Source: Prochlorococcus marinus XMU1405 (GTDB taxonomy: Bacteria > Cyanobacteriota > Cyanobacteriia > PCC-6307 > Cyanobiaceae). From it: a stretch of 64,000 nt of DNA. This document shows positions 30,121-49,380 of this stretch, one piece after another. Under the pieces are notes generated by a model that saw nothing but the letters and a program-made list of their open reading frames with translations, was not told the DNA's origin and did no database searches. The stretch spans positions 372,001-436,000 of the forward strand of contig NZ_JAAORF010000003.1 in the NCBI RefSeq assembly GCF_017696275.1. The letters are read 5' to 3'. Both the position numbers and the translations under genes were made by a program. The first letter of the stretch is position 1, and the number at the start of each line of letters is the position of its first letter.

Positions 30121-31314
30121 TTATTTTTTTGATAATCTTTTAGCAACCTTATCCCCAAACTTTTCTTTTAAAGTTCTCAATTTTTTTATAACTTTTTTTG
30201 GATTAATATGACCCTCTAATACTTTCAATAATTGCACTTCAGAAACATCCGTATCTAACAAATTAGAGTTATTTCCTGGGAACCAGTGACTTCCATTTCC
30301 AAGCAATTGATATCTAGCTTTTGCAAACCCTTCCATATCCAACCAATCAATTAAATTTGAAAGCCAAAGCAGAACAGGAATATTAATATTTCCTGGCGTA
30401 TATTCCCAACTCGGCAAATTTCTATTCCAATTTTGATGCCACTCTAAACCCAGAGAATTAATTGATTCCTGCCTTAATCTGTTTATTATCTTCGGAACAT
30501 ACTTCTCAGAGTCTGATAACAAAGAGACAGCTTCTAAATGCAAATCAAAATCCGCCTCTTTTGCAATACCCACACTAAGAGTATGGACATTTTGATTTCT
30601 TAAGCAAAAAAGATCGTTAAAAACTATAGGATGAAGTGGCTTACAAAGTTCCAACATTTTGTCTGAGGGAGTATGAAGATGTCCCCCTTTGTCAGTGGGA
30701 CTTATTATAAAAACCCCAAGATCATACTTATTTGCCAAATTTATAACCCTTGTATTTTCTTGATTGATGAAATACCAGTGCAAATTTACATAATCAAAAA
30801 AGTTTGTTGATATGGCCTTCTCAATGAGTGAGGATTTTCCATGAGTTGAAAATCCAATAGAGCCAATTAAATTTTCTTTTTGCAAATTTCTTAAAATATC
30901 AATACAACCTCCATCTTTAATAGCATGGTATAAATGTTCATCTGTATTAATGCCATGTATTGCTAGCAAATCAATTCTTTTAACTTTTAATTTTTCAATA
31001 CTTGTCATAACATCTCTTTTAAAAATTTCTGGATCACTATTTGGAGGTATCTTAGTTTGAATAATGTTTGGGATTTTTTTTGTATTTTTAAAACCCATTC
31101 CTAATTGAACCTCAGAAGTCCCATAATACTTAGCAGTTTCGACATGACTTAAGCCATATTTGTTGGCTAGATTTAAAATATTTTCTACTTTATTTTGTTC
31201 TTCATTTGAAATCTCAGAGAAGTCTAATTGTTCCCAACTTTTTTGAAATCTCATACCACCTAGAGATAAAATAGGGATCTTCAGATTGGTTCTACCAAAT
31301 CTCCGATACTGCAT
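30121..31314 (-). CDS. Aldo/keto reductase family protein
   Basis: 397 residues, longer than the usual 310-330. The TIM-barrel core is visible: RRFGRTNLKIPILSLGGMRF at the start, HVETAKYYGTSEVQLGMGF with the catalytic Asp position replaced in an ETAKYYG context, and RIDLLAIHGIN. The C-terminal 100 or so residues form an extra domain without the cysteine motif that some such reductases use for an iron-sulfur cluster. It starts 10 bases after the ferredoxin stop, which suggests that ferredoxin or a redox partner is involved. Substrate unknown. Confidence 0.8.
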   Translation of the reverse strand: MQYRRFGRTNLKIPILSLGGMRFQKSWEQLDFSEISNEEQNKVENILNLANKYGLSHVETAKYYGTSEVQLGMGFKNTKKIPNIIQTKIPPNSDPEIFKRDVMTSIEKLKVKRIDLLAIHGINTDEHLYHAIKDGGCIDILRNLQKENLIGSIGFSTHGKSSLIEKAISTNFFDYVNLHWYFINQENTRVINLANKYDLGVFIISPTDKGGHLHTPSDKMLELCKPLHPIVFNDLFCLRNQNVHTLSVGIAKEADFDLHLEAVSLLSDSEKYVPKIINRLRQESINSLGLEWHQNWNRNLPSWEYTPGNINIPVLLWLSNLIDWLDMEGFAKARYQLLGNGSHWFPGNNSNLLDTDVSEVQLLKVLEGHINPKKVIKKLRTLKEKFGDKVAKRLSKK

Positions 31315-31324
31315 CTTATTAGAA

Positions 31325-31684
31325 TTAATGCTTATTCATTCTTGGTGGTTTCCCAAATGATTGAAACATATCCCTATCGAGACTGTTCTCTAGATCATCT
31401 AACTCTTCAAAATTCACCCAGTGAATACAATCTACAGGACATGTATCTATTGCTTCTTGTATAACATCAGAACTATCTCCATCTTGCCTAATAGCTCTAC
31501 TTCTACCATGGAATTCATCTACCATGAAAGTGTTCGAAGCTACGTGTACGCAATATTTGCAACCAATGCATTTAGCCTCATCAACCCAAACAGCTTTTTC
31601 GGCTAACTGTCCTCCAAGTACAGGCTCAAATCCTGTAATTTCAATATTCTCTTCTAAATTATAAAATGGATCTGTAAAATCCAT
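31325..31684 (-). CDS. [4Fe-4S] ferredoxin
   Basis: 119 residues. The cluster ligands are C39, C42 and C45 (AKCIGCKYCVHVAS) and C82 (DTCPVDCIHWV); C86 is an extra cysteine. Only one full set is present, so a single [4Fe-4S] cluster is expected. An N-terminal segment of 35 residues and an acidic then basic C-terminal tail flank the core. It lies nine bases after ycf35 and ten before the aldo/keto reductase in a tight run. Confidence 0.88.
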   Translation of the reverse strand: MDFTDPFYNLEENIEITGFEPVLGGQLAEKAVWVDEAKCIGCKYCVHVASNTFMVDEFHGRSRAIRQDGDSSDVIQEAIDTCPVDCIHWVNFEELDDLENSLDRDMFQSFGKPPRMNKH

Positions 31685-31693
31685 ATTTTAATA

Positions 31694-32086
31694 TTAGTTA
31701 TCCCACTTGGTTAAGACCAATTCAATTGAACCATCATTTTTATTTTTTTCTTCAACAATTTGATAACCATCATCTTTTGTTTTGGAAATAATTGTTTCAT
31801 AGGCATACATTTGAGAGATTTTAGAAATAAATCTTTCTACTGGAAGCTCAAATTTCCAAAGATCAAGATCTGTTACTAATTCATATGCATTTGAATTGTT
31901 ATCCCATTTAAATCCTACTTTAGTTTCACCTGGTAAATTCATGCTTATATCAACAGCTGTAAACTTACCTCTGTAGCCTTTGACGAACTTTTCTTCTTGA
32001 TTAATGTTATAACCAAGATTTTTTAAGGCTTTAATCAATAGGTCTGGTTCTTTGAGCTGAGTTTTAATCGTACTAAAATGTGACAT
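31694..32086 (-). CDS. ycf35: DUF1257/Ycf35 family protein
   Basis: 130 residues matching the Ycf35/DUF1257 family of cyanobacteria and red-lineage plastids: MSHFSTIKTQLKEPDLLIKA at the start and YELVTDLDLWKFELPVERFI. Soluble, function not established. It overlaps the DUF2997 gene by 14 bases, a pairing also seen in other bacteria. The operon continues with a ferredoxin and an aldo/keto reductase. Confidence 0.88.
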   Translation of the reverse strand: MSHFSTIKTQLKEPDLLIKALKNLGYNINQEEKFVKGYRGKFTAVDISMNLPGETKVGFKWDNNSNAYELVTDLDLWKFELPVERFISKISQMYAYETIISKTKDDGYQIVEEKNKNDGSIELVLTKWDN

Positions 32087-32297
32087 TAGATTCCTGATTT
32101 AATTGTTTTAAATTTTCATTTTGATTAGAGATAAAAGCATCAGATGTTTTATTTTTCACTGTTACTTTACCGAGAGCATCTTCGAGATTTTTTGTTGCTT
32201 CATTACATGAGTCACCAGTAAATCCTTCAACGGTCTCTTCAACTCTACCGTCTTGATGAATTTTGAATCTCAATGTTTTTTGAGGCATTAAATTCAA
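32073..32297 (-). CDS. DUF2997 family protein
   Basis: 74 residues if started at the ATG at 32297, or 71 from the ATG at 32288, which gives the more familiar MPQKTLRFKIHQDGRVEETV. The core fits DUF2997, with GDSCNEATKNLEDALGKV. Function unknown. It is first in a four-gene run with ycf35, a ferredoxin and an aldo/keto reductase. A short repeat, AAGTACTAAGTACTT (32296-32310), touches its start region. Confidence 0.8.
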   Translation of the reverse strand: MNLMPQKTLRFKIHQDGRVEETVEGFTGDSCNEATKNLEDALGKVTVKNKTSDAFISNQNENLKQLNQESNVTF

Positions 32298-32437
32298 GTA
32301 CTAAGTACTTTTACTTTATATAGAATAACGAAAAATTTTTGTTTCAGTTGGTACAAGTTAATTAATTTTAATTTTTATATTGAATGTCTGATAAATTGAC
32401 TTTTTTGGTGGAATTCTGATATTAAAAATTAAATTAT

Positions 32438-33205
32438 TTAATTATAAAAACCTTGCATCCCCATTGAATCCAAAGCAGTTTTTGCTTCTTCCATAACAGA
32501 TGGTTCTTTATCGAAAAGAGCTATCTTGGTGCATTCATCAACGAAACTTTCTTGTAAGGTATTGTTTAATTTTTCGTACAATCTACACAATGACCATATG
32601 CAATTACTTCTTACACCTGATTCATTATCTATTTTTAAACTTATTAAAAGTTGTTCTGCTGCCAATTGAGCATTTTCCAAAGAAACATTACCGATTTCAG
32701 CTAGAGAACTAGATGACCATAACCTTACTGCAGCCACATCATTCTTTAAAGCATTTATTAATGGTATTAAAACAATTTGGTTATCATAGTTAGCTAAGCT
32801 CCATGCAGTTGCTCTTCTAACATAAGCATTATCATCAGTCTTCAAAAGACTGACAAGTTTTTGGACTGCGTTAGGACACGGATTACGACCTAAAGCATAT
32901 ACGGCACTCATTCTTTCAACCGGGCAAGGTTGATCAAGTAATGGCAACAAAAGTGGGAAAGATCTTTGATCTCTATATTCACAAAATATTCTTAAGCCTT
33001 GTATTCTCTCTTCTTTATTACCTTTGAGCATTTTTAAAGCTTCATCACACTCTTGAGTAATATTTAAATCTTTTAAAAAAACATCTTCATCAATTTGCTC
33101 TAAAGGATCTATTTCAATTTCTAATGCCAATTCTCTCGCCAAAACATCTGGATCAACTGCGATTTCAGCTAGGCTTTCTTGATTAGGATCCTTATTTGGT
33201 GTCAT
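32438..33205 (-). CDS. HEAT-repeat protein
   Basis: 255 residues. After an acidic N-terminus (about 1-55, many Asp/Glu) there are four or five alpha-helical repeats of about 30 residues, for example CPVERMSAVYALGRNPCPNA, DNAYVRRATAWSLANYDNQI and VAAVRLWSSSSLAEIGNVSL. In cyanobacteria this PBS-lyase HEAT family includes bilin lyases and NblB-like factors, but many members are simple scaffolds. Prochlorococcus lacks phycobilisomes, so a lyase role is unlikely to be the main one. A 48-residue membrane peptide gene lies 18 bases upstream. Confidence 0.8.
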   Translation of the reverse strand: MTPNKDPNQESLAEIAVDPDVLARELALEIEIDPLEQIDEDVFLKDLNITQECDEALKMLKGNKEERIQGLRIFCEYRDQRSFPLLLPLLDQPCPVERMSAVYALGRNPCPNAVQKLVSLLKTDDNAYVRRATAWSLANYDNQIVLIPLINALKNDVAAVRLWSSSSLAEIGNVSLENAQLAAEQLLISLKIDNESGVRSNCIWSLCRLYEKLNNTLQESFVDECTKIALFDKEPSVMEEAKTALDSMGMQGFYN

Positions 33206-33223
33206 TTTAAGAAACTAATAAAA

Positions 33224-33370
33224 TTAATTTACGGGAGCAGGGGACATCATATCTCCTGGCAACCAAATTCTTGCACTAACTGCAAAGAAGGCAATCCCAA
33301 AAAGTGCAACAATAGCGAAAGGTAAAATTTTTGTCTTAATAAAACCCAAGTATTCAAGATTAATTAACAC
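33224..33370 (-). CDS. 48-residue single-pass membrane peptide
   Basis: On the minus strand a GTG at 33370 opens a frame of 48 codons ending in TAA at 33224-33226. The product has a polar start (LINLEYLGFIKTK), one hydrophobic helix (LPFAIVALFGIAFFAVSA), and the tail RIWLPGDMMSPAPVN. The composition and codon use resemble a real gene, and the size resembles small photosystem or cytochrome complex subunits, but I cannot name it. An upstream in-frame stop is nine codons before the GTG. It precedes the HEAT-repeat gene by 18 bases. Confidence 0.6.
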   Translation of the reverse strand: MLINLEYLGFIKTKILPFAIVALFGIAFFAVSARIWLPGDMMSPAPVN

Positions 33371-33432
33371 AATGATAGCCTGTTTAAGCGACTTTTAATA
33401 AATTTTTTTAGATAATATTTTCTTAGATAACA

Positions 33433-34491
<1,059 letters not shown>

Positions 34492-34508
34492 TTATTGCAA
34501 AACTATGT

Positions 34509-34688
<180 letters not shown>

Positions 34689-34714
34689 TTAATAAAAATG
34701 ATAATAGAAAAAAT

Positions 34715-40780
<6,066 letters not shown>

Positions 40781-40792
40781 TTAATTAAGTCT

Positions 40793-43700
40793 TTAATCTT
40801 CTTCATATTCAGAGGTTCCTAGTGATTCATAGGTCGGCCTTGATGGAGTATTTCTTCTAGGATTTATATCTTGCATTAAATCAACCTCTTTTCCTTCATC
40901 TGTGTAAACCCCAATATCTAATCCTAAAGATTGTAATTCCCTCATGAGAACTTTAAATGACTCAGGTGTACCAGGCCTTGGGATTGGCTTGCCTTTTACA
41001 ATCGCATTAAGAGCTTCATTTCTTCCTTGCATATCATCAGATTTTACTGTTAATAATTCTTGGAGGGTATAAGCTGCGCCATAAGCTTCAAGAGCCCAAA
41101 CTTCCATTTCACCAAGTCTTTGCCCACCTTGCTGGGCTTTACCACCCAAGGGTTGTTGTGTAACCAAAGAGTAAGGCCCAGTTGATCTGGCATGTATTTT
41201 ATCATCAACCAAATGGACTAACTTAAGAAAGTGGGAGTATCCAACCGCAACTGGCTGATCAAAGGGTTCACCTGTCCTGCCATCTTTAAGTAATAACTTT
41301 CCGGGATCTTCAGGATTATAAACCCATGCTTTTCCAGGTTGTTTCGAAGCCTCCTCTAAAAATGCCTGAACAGTCTGATGTGATTTTTCAGCACCATACA
41401 TTTCATCAAATGGAACGACTTTAACCCTACAATTTAAGTTGGAGGCTGCCCAACCCATCAATAATTCAAAAACTTGTCCAACATTCATTCTACTAGGAAC
41501 TCCTAAGGGATTAAGAACAATATCTACAGGTGTTCCATCAGGCAAGTAAGGCATATCTTCTCTAGGCAAGATTCTGCTTATAATCCCCTTATTACCATGC
41601 CTTCCAGCCATTTTATCTCCTACTTGGATTTTCCTTCTCTGGGCCACATAAACTCTAACTACCATATTGGCACCTGGAGGTAATTCATCACCCTGTTCTC
41701 TGGTATAAATGCGAACGTCCAAAACCCTCCCCTTTTCAGTCTTTGGGACTCTCAAGGAGTTGTCTCTAACATCTCTGGCTTTTTCTCCGAAAATAGCTCT
41801 CAAAAGTTTTTCTTCAGGTGGTTGGTCTGATTCCCCTTTTGGAGTAACTTTTCCAACAAGAATATCTCCACTCTCGACAAAAGCACCAATTCTAATTATT
41901 CCCATTTCGTCAAGATTATTCAAGCTTTCTTCAGAGATATTTGGAATTTCTCTTGTAATTTCTTCAGGTCCTAGTTTTGTTTGTCTCGCTTCAATTTCAT
42001 ACTTTTCAATATGCACTGATGTATATAAATCATCAGTTACCATTCTCTCGCTTACAAGAATTGCATCCTCGTAGTTGTATCCCTCCCATGGCATATAAGC
42101 AATCAAGACATTCTGACCTAGTGCTATTTCTCCTCCTTCACATGCCGATCCATCTGCTAAAACTTGCCCGGATATGACTTGATCTCCAATTTTTACGATG
42201 GGTCTTTGGTTAAGGCATGTGTCTTGATTTGATCTTTGATATTTTTGGAGATAATGAAAATGTTCATTACCATTATTATCTTTAACAATAATCTCATTAG
42301 CATCAACGTAAGATACAGTACCGTTTACTTTTGTTATGGGGACCATTCCAGAATCTCTGGCAACTTGAGATTCTAATCCTGTACCAACTAAAGGTCGTTC
42401 TGGCCTTAGTAATGGAACGGCTTGGCGTTGCATATTCGATCCCATTAGAGCTCTATTAGCATCATCATGTTCCAAAAAAGGAATGAGTGAAGTTGCTACT
42501 GAAATTACCTGAACAGGAGAAAGCTGGACATAATCAACTTGATAAGGAGGAACTTTTTCAAAATCTTGTCTATATCTTACTGGAATAAGACTTGCAAGTA
42601 TATTTCCATCTTTGTCAGTTGCCACATCTCCTGGAGCCACCCTGCACTCATCTTCTAAATCAGCAGAAAGATATACAGGATTACCCTCTTTAATAACTTT
42701 ACCGTTATTAACTTTCCAAAAAGGAGTTTCAATAAAACCATACTCATTCACTCTTGCATGAGTAGCTAAAGAGTTTATAAGACCTGCATTAGGACCTTCA
42801 GGAGTCTCAATTGGACATAATCTTCCATAATGTGAGGGATGAATATCTCTTACGGCAAAACCTGCTCTTTCCCTTGTTAAACCTCCTGGACCTAAAGCAG
42901 AGATTCTTCTCTTATGGGTTAATTCAGCCAGAGGATTTGTTTGATCCATAAATTGACTTAATTGACTAGAACCAAAAAACTCCTTGATAGCAGCCACTAG
43001 AGGTTTAGGATTAACCAGCTGAGCTGGAGTAAGAGAATCTGTTTCTCCAACAGTCATTCTTTCCTTAATAATTCTCTCTAAGCGGTTAAGTCCAACCCTT
43101 ACTTGATTTTGAAGGAGTTCCCCTACAGATCTAACTCTCCTATTACCGAGGTGATCAATATCATCCAAACTCGCACCACCAACATCTAATTCTAGGTTTA
43201 TTAGGTAATCGATAGTAGAAAGAACGTCCTCATGAGTTAGAGTTCTAACTTCATCAGGAACTGTAAGCCTTAATTTTTTATTAATTTTATATCTACCAAC
43301 TCGTCCTAAATCATATCTTTTGGGATCAAAAAATCTACTATGTAGTAGCTGTTGACCACCAGAAACAGAAGGAGGTTCACCAGGACGAAGCTTCTTGTAT
43401 AGCTCGAGCAAAGCTTGATCTTCTGAATTTATACCCTCGTCGTTAGCTGAATCAATTGAGTTTTGATAAAATTCTGGATGCCTAAGTTTATCTACAACAT
43501 CATTATCAGAAAGACCCATCGCTCTCATAAGAACATGAGCATTAATTTTTCTTGTTTTATCAACTCTTACGAAAAGTAAATTATTTTTGTCAGTCTCAAA
43601 TTTTAACCATGCACCCCTATTAGGAATAACACTAGCATTATAAGTTCTTCGACCATTTTTATCTTGTTCATCTTTGAAGTATACTCCTGGACTTCTAACA

Positions 43701-44086
43701 ATTTGATTAACAATTACCCTTTCAGCACCATTTATGATGAAAGTTCCTCTTTCAGTCATTAATGGTAACTCTCCTATAAATACCTCTTGTTCTTTTATTT
43801 CGCCTGTCTCTTTATTAATTAACCTGCAAGTTACATACATTTGAGAAGCAAATGTTGCATCTCTTCTTTTTGCTTCCTCAACATCATGTCTTGGTCTTTT
43901 TAACTTGTATTCTTCACCAATAAAATGTAATTCTAATTTACCTGTGTAATCAGAAATGGGAGAAAAATTTTGTAACTCCTCTATTAGACCCTTTTCCAAA
44001 AACCATTTAAAGCTTGCTCTTTGTACTTCAACTAAATCTGGTAGATAAGTAGCTGTTTTTGCTACCTGTAAAGCGCTACTGCTCAT
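40793..44086 (-). CDS. rpoB: RNA polymerase beta subunit
   Basis: 1097 residues, within the cyanobacterial range. The rifampicin-region stretch [39 protein letters not shown] and the C-terminal [20 protein letters not shown] are all intact. It starts with an ATG at 44086, 231 bases after the stop of tatD, a gap likely to hold its own promoter. rpsT and tatD upstream are on the same strand. Confidence 0.98.
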   Translation of the reverse strand: MSSSALQVAKTATYLPDLVEVQRASFKWFLEKGLIEELQNFSPISDYTGKLELHFIGEEYKLKRPRHDVEEAKRRDATFASQMYVTCRLINKETGEIKEQEVFIGELPLMTERGTFIINGAERVIVNQIVRSPGVYFKDEQDKNGRRTYNASVIPNRGAWLKFETDKNNLLFVRVDKTRKINAHVLMRAMGLSDNDVVDKLRHPEFYQNSIDSANDEGINSEDQALLELYKKLRPGEPPSVSGGQQLLHSRFFDPKRYDLGRVGRYKINKKLRLTVPDEVRTLTHEDVLSTIDYLINLELDVGGASLDDIDHLGNRRVRSVGELLQNQVRVGLNRLERIIKERMTVGETDSLTPAQLVNPKPLVAAIKEFFGSSQLSQFMDQTNPLAELTHKRRISALGPGGLTRERAGFAVRDIHPSHYGRLCPIETPEGPNAGLINSLATHARVNEYGFIETPFWKVNNGKVIKEGNPVYLSADLEDECRVAPGDVATDKDGNILASLIPVRYRQDFEKVPPYQVDYVQLSPVQVISVATSLIPFLEHDDANRALMGSNMQRQAVPLLRPERPLVGTGLESQVARDSGMVPITKVNGTVSYVDANEIIVKDNNGNEHFHYLQKYQRSNQDTCLNQRPIVKIGDQVISGQVLADGSACEGGEIALGQNVLIAYMPWEGYNYEDAILVSERMVTDDLYTSVHIEKYEIEARQTKLGPEEITREIPNISEESLNNLDEMGIIRIGAFVESGDILVGKVTPKGESDQPPEEKLLRAIFGEKARDVRDNSLRVPKTEKGRVLDVRIYTREQGDELPPGANMVVRVYVAQRRKIQVGDKMAGRHGNKGIISRILPREDMPYLPDGTPVDIVLNPLGVPSRMNVGQVFELLMGWAASNLNCRVKVVPFDEMYGAEKSHQTVQAFLEEASKQPGKAWVYNPEDPGKLLLKDGRTGEPFDQPVAVGYSHFLKLVHLVDDKIHARSTGPYSLVTQQPLGGKAQQGGQRLGEMEVWALEAYGAAYTLQELLTVKSDDMQGRNEALNAIVKGKPIPRPGTPESFKVLMRELQSLGLDIGVYTDEGKEVDLMQDINPRRNTPSRPTYESLGTSEYEED

Positions 44087-44317
44087 CCAAGAAAACCCGC
44101 CGTTATGTGAGATTAACTATTTACTTAAAATCTACTCAATATTTAGTCGTTTAACTTGCCATTTAACTTGAAATCAATAATTAAATCTCGATTCCAACAA
44201 AAAATCAATTTTTAACAATAAAATTGAGCTTCTTGGCCGTAAAAGCATTAGTTGAATAAGTTAAAACTAAAAAATTAAGAAAATTTCCAGTAATTTCTAA
44301 TTGTAGCAGTTTTTATG

Positions 44318-45112
44318 TCAACTTAACAAGTCAAATTTAAACAAATCTTCAGCATTTTTGGATGACTCTTTTGCAATATTAACTAATTCCGTAGACCTCA
44401 AATCTGCGATGAAATTTGCAACATTTTCAACAAATGCAGGTTCATTCCTTTTCCCTCTATGGGGGACAGGAGCTAAAAAGGGTGAGTCAGTTTCAATTAA
44501 GTATTTATCGGGAGGAACTATTTTGGCACACTCATGAATTTCATGTGCTTTTGGAAAAGTCACTATTCCACTAAAACTTATATAAAAACCAAGATCCAAG
44601 AATTGCTTCATTTCTTTTGGAGTTCCTGTCCAGCAATGAAGCACGCCTCTAGGGCATTTACCTTTTTCATAAAGTTCATTACAAATCTCGATCATTTCAT
44701 TTGCAGCATCTCTGCAATGGATAATTACAGGCAATTCAAGTTCATAAGCCAACTCCATTTGTGGAATAAGAGCATTAATTTGCTGAGTTTTATTTTCACT
44801 TTTAAAAAAATCTAAACCTAATTCCCCAATCGCTACAACTCTCCTATCTTTTTTAGCGGAGGTTCTTAAAAAAGATTTAGAATTTATTTCCCATTTTTCG
44901 GCCTCTAACGGATGCAAACCCACTGAATAAAAAATTTCATTAAACTCATGGGATAATTTTTTTAACTTAGGAATTTCTTTTAATTCACAACATGCATGAA
45001 CTAGTTTTTTTACACCTCTTGAGCGCAATCTTTGGATTACATCTTCAAGATCTTTCTCAAAATTTTCGAATATTAAATGACAGTGAGAGTCTATGAGTTC
45101 AATATCGCTCAT
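44318..45112 (-). CDS. tatD: TatD-family metal-dependent hydrolase/DNase
   Basis: 264 residues. The metal-binding motifs are DSHCHLIFENF at the start, AIGELGLDFF near residue 95, VIIHCRDAANE near residue 130, GVLHCWTGTP near residue 155 and LIETDSPFLAP near residue 205. Family members are 3'-5' exonucleases acting in DNA repair or RNA turnover. It lies 17 bases after rpsT. Confidence 0.92.
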   Translation of the reverse strand: MSDIELIDSHCHLIFENFEKDLEDVIQRLRSRGVKKLVHACCELKEIPKLKKLSHEFNEIFYSVGLHPLEAEKWEINSKSFLRTSAKKDRRVVAIGELGLDFFKSENKTQQINALIPQMELAYELELPVIIHCRDAANEMIEICNELYEKGKCPRGVLHCWTGTPKEMKQFLDLGFYISFSGIVTFPKAHEIHECAKIVPPDKYLIETDSPFLAPVPHRGKRNEPAFVENVANFIADLRSTELVNIAKESSKNAEDLFKFDLLS

Positions 45113-45129
45113 AACTTTGATCAGTATTT

Positions 45130-45423
45130 TTATTTAGCGGTGAAAGTAGTTTTTACAAAATTGTTGATTTTTGATTTCTTATTAGCCCCATTATTCTTGT
45201 GAAGAACATTTTTTTTAACTGCTTTATCAATTAAACTAAAAACGTTATTAAGACTTATTTTCACTAAATTTTTATTATCCTCAGTGGGATCTTTTTTGTA
45301 TTTTTGGCAATTTTCTAAAGTTTTTTTAGTCAAAGTCCTTACTGTAGACTTATATGATTTATTGATAAGGCGATTTCTTTCGGCAATCTCTATTCTCTTT
45401 TTTGCTGATTTGTTATTGGCCAC
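45130..45423 (-). CDS. rpsT: 30S ribosomal protein S20
   Basis: 97 residues from a GTG start. Very basic helical protein, beginning ANNKSAKKRIEIAERNRLIN and containing IDKAVKKNVLHKNNGANKKS, both typical for S20, which binds 16S rRNA helices at the bottom of the 30S body. It is the first gene of the rpsT-tatD-rpoB-rpoC1-rpoC2 order. Confidence 0.96.
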   Translation of the reverse strand: MANNKSAKKRIEIAERNRLINKSYKSTVRTLTKKTLENCQKYKKDPTEDNKNLVKISLNNVFSLIDKAVKKNVLHKNNGANKKSKINNFVKTTFTAK

Positions 45424-45543
45424 AGAGGTTATGTAAATATAAGATACTTATCATAACAAATAATTCGGCTACTAATCAATCATATATAATTTAAATAGGT
45501 TATAAAAATGAGATGCGCCCTTTGATTTATATAAATTAAGAAA

Positions 45544-46830
45544 ATGAAGATTGTAAATGATAAAAAAGAGGCTATCCAAGAATTAAAAAGGATTTCTAAT
45601 AGAACTAATTCAGAGTGTAATTATAAGATAAATGCAATTGTCGAAGAAATTCTTCAAGAGGTAAAAACTTATGGTGATTTAGCCGTAGAAAAATATACAG
45701 AAAAATTTGATGGTTTCAACCCTAACCCTATGCAAGTTAGCAAGAGTGAGTTGAAACATGCATGGGATACAATTGAAAGTAATTTAAAACAATCTCTTGA
45801 AGTAGCACATAGAAGAATTAAAAAATTCCATGAACAAGAAATACCTTCATCTTTCACCATCAAAGGAGAGCATGGTGACATTGTCCAAAGGAGATGGACG
45901 CCTGTAAAACATGCAGGTATTTATATTCCAGGAGGTAGAGCTGCGTATCCTAGTACTGTTTTAATGAATGCAATACCTGCAAAAGTTGCAGGAGTACAAG
46001 AGATTTCAATGGTATCTCCTGGGAATTCAGAAGGGAAAATAAACAAAACTGTTTTAGCTGCAGCTTATTTATCGGGAATCAATAAAGTTTTTAGAATTGG
46101 AGGAGCTCAAGCAATAGGTGCTTTGGCATTTGGAACAAATCAAATCGATAAAGTTGATGTTATTTCAGGCCCAGGAAACATATATGTAACTACCGCAAAA
46201 AAACAAATTTATGGCTCTACTGGAATTGATTCCTTAGCTGGCCCAAGTGAAATATTAATCATTGCAGATGAAACAGCTCACAGTAAACATATTGCATCCG
46301 ATTTACTTGCACAAGCAGAACATGATCCTTTAGCTTCTTCAATACTTTTGACCACATCAACGCGTCAGGCAAAAGAAGTTTTAGAAGAAATTTATAAAAG
46401 ATTAGATGATCATCCAAGAAAAGAAATTTGCGTGCAATCAATAAACAATTGGGGACTAATAGTTATTTGCGAAAATCATGAATCATGTATTGAATTAAGC
46501 AATAACTTTGCTCCAGAACATTTAGAAATTATAGCTTTAGATTCAAAAAAAATTCTTGGAGGTATAGATAATGCAGGAGCAATATTTTTAGGAAAATGGA
46601 CGCCTGAAGCTGTTGGAGATTATCTTGCTGGACCAAATCATACATTACCTACATCAGGAAATTCTAGATTTAGCGGTTCTCTAGGAGTTGAAACTTTTAT
46701 GAAAAACACTTCAATAATAGAATTTAATGAAAAAAGTTTAAAAGTTAACAGTATAGATATTATTAATCTTGCTAAAAGTGAGGGCTTACATAGTCATGCT
46801 AACTCTGTACAAATAAGATTTGAAGATTAG
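45544..46830 (+). CDS. hisD: Histidinol dehydrogenase
   Basis: 428 residues. It oxidises histidinol to histidine in two NAD-linked steps. Signatures: [56 protein letters not shown] with zinc and catalytic residues, and [11 protein letters not shown]. It stands alone; other his genes are not in the window. Its TAG stop overlaps the rpiA stop on the opposite strand in a TTAG. Confidence 0.96.
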   Translation: MKIVNDKKEAIQELKRISNRTNSECNYKINAIVEEILQEVKTYGDLAVEKYTEKFDGFNPNPMQVSKSELKHAWDTIESNLKQSLEVAHRRIKKFHEQEIPSSFTIKGEHGDIVQRRWTPVKHAGIYIPGGRAAYPSTVLMNAIPAKVAGVQEISMVSPGNSEGKINKTVLAAAYLSGINKVFRIGGAQAIGALAFGTNQIDKVDVISGPGNIYVTTAKKQIYGSTGIDSLAGPSEILIIADETAHSKHIASDLLAQAEHDPLASSILLTTSTRQAKEVLEEIYKRLDDHPRKEICVQSINNWGLIVICENHESCIELSNNFAPEHLEIIALDSKKILGGIDNAGAIFLGKWTPEAVGDYLAGPNHTLPTSGNSRFSGSLGVETFMKNTSIIEFNEKSLKVNSIDIINLAKSEGLHSHANSVQIRFED

Positions 46831-47540
46831 CCAACTTTTGAGGGAGAATAAACAACTGGAATACTGTTTTCAATTTTGCCAACCAATACTTTGTCTGTAA
46901 GATCAACGAATAAACCGTTTTCTAGTACTCCTGGAATATTATTAATACTTATTTCGATGTCTCTTGGATTCTTAATACCATCATTAAACAATACATCTAG
47001 AACTAGATTTCCTTGGTCAGTAACAACCGGGCCAGCTTTTTTAGTAGCCATTCTTAACTTGGAATTGCCATTCATTTTTGAAATAACTTCCTGAACTTGC
47101 TTCCAAGCATTTGGAAGGACCTCAACAGGTAAAGGGAAGGATTGATTTAAGTTTTGTACGAGTTTAGTTTCGTCAACGACAATCAATAAATGATTAGCTT
47201 TAGATGCTACTAATTTTTCTCGAACATGGCATGCACCTCCCCCTTTTATTAATTGAAATCCTGGATCAACTTCATCTGCCCCATCAATAGCTAAATCGAT
47301 TTGAGAAACAGAAGCTAAATCAATAAGCGGAATATCTAGTTCGAGAGCCAAAACTTCGGATTGAAAGGAAGTTGCTACACCTTTTATATTTTTAAGTTTC
47401 CCAGAACGAATTTCATTAGCAAGACTTTTTATCATTAGGGCAGCTGTAGATCCAGATCCTAATCCGATAACCATGTCACTCTTTATTTCATTAATTGCTG
47501 CATCAGCAACTATTTGTTTCATTTGCGTTTGAGAATCCAA
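46827..47540 (-). CDS. rpiA: Ribose-5-phosphate isomerase A
   Basis: 237 residues. The N-terminal phosphate loop [18 protein letters not shown], the active-site [20 protein letters not shown] and [15 protein letters not shown] at the C-terminal end are present. It interconverts ribulose and ribose 5-phosphate in the Calvin cycle and pentose phosphate pathway. It follows the protease gene on the same strand after a 46-base gap. Confidence 0.95.
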   Translation of the reverse strand: MDSQTQMKQIVADAAINEIKSDMVIGLGSGSTAALMIKSLANEIRSGKLKNIKGVATSFQSEVLALELDIPLIDLASVSQIDLAIDGADEVDPGFQLIKGGGACHVREKLVASKANHLLIVVDETKLVQNLNQSFPLPVEVLPNAWKQVQEVISKMNGNSKLRMATKKAGPVVTDQGNLVLDVLFNDGIKNPRDIEISINNIPGVLENGLFVDLTDKVLVGKIENSIPVVYSPSKVG

Positions 47541-47586
47541 AATCTTTTTCTTAAGGTTTATAGATTATTAAATTTCAATCAGTGAT

Positions 47587-48738
<1,152 letters not shown>

Positions 48739-48841
48739 TTATAAAGTAAATCTAATTGAAGAAATATATTATTGTTGTTTTTTTGTTTACATCCATAAAA
48801 TACAAATTTTTAAATTTTTTTAGAAAAAACTCTTCATATAT

Positions 48842-49345
48842 GTGAGAATTATTTTAAATAAAGTTTTTGAATTAAATTTGAACAAAGAAAATAGAAGTAA
48901 ATTAGAAACTCTATTAAAAAAAGTTGCGAATCAATGGAATTTCGAAATCTGCAATTTAAATATACAAACCAATCAAAATCCAATTGTTGTTAAAATCATC
49001 ATTAGTAAAACAAATGGTGATGATATTTCACTCGATGATTGTGCGCTATTTAATACCCCAGCATCTGAAGAAATAGAAAATTCAAATCTTTTAAATTGTT
49101 CATATGTGTTAGAAATTAGTAGTCAAGGGGTCAGTGATGAATTAACCTCAGAAAGAGACTTCAAAACTTTTAAGGGTTTTCCAGTTAATGTTGAGCTAAA
49201 CCAGAAGAATTCAAAAATTAAATTTCTGAATGGTTTACTTTATGAAAAGTCTAAAGATTACTTAGCCATTAACATAAAAGGTAAGATTAATAAAATCCCT
49301 TTTGATGAAGTACTAAAGATTAGTCTTTGTACATTAAAAGATTAA
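48842..49345 (+). CDS. rimP: Ribosome maturation factor RimP
   Basis: 167 residues from a GTG at 48842; a later non-ATG start is possible, since the first twelve residues are outside the usual family core. The stretch [20 protein letters not shown] and [20 protein letters not shown] correspond to the RimP N-terminal domain. It acts in 30S assembly. It heads the rimP-nusA-ylxR-infB order conserved in most bacteria. Confidence 0.88.
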   Translation: MRIILNKVFELNLNKENRSKLETLLKKVANQWNFEICNLNIQTNQNPIVVKIIISKTNGDDISLDDCALFNTPASEEIENSNLLNCSYVLEISSQGVSDELTSERDFKTFKGFPVNVELNQKNSKIKFLNGLLYEKSKDYLAINIKGKINKIPFDEVLKISLCTLKD

Positions 49346-49380
49346 TTATTTTCACCCATTATTCAATTTTCCCATCATAG

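Noticed and set aside
32296..32310. AAGTACTAAGTACTT repeat as an operator for the DUF2997 operon
   Set aside because: It overlaps the possible start codon at 32297 and is short and AT-rich; not enough to list as a site.
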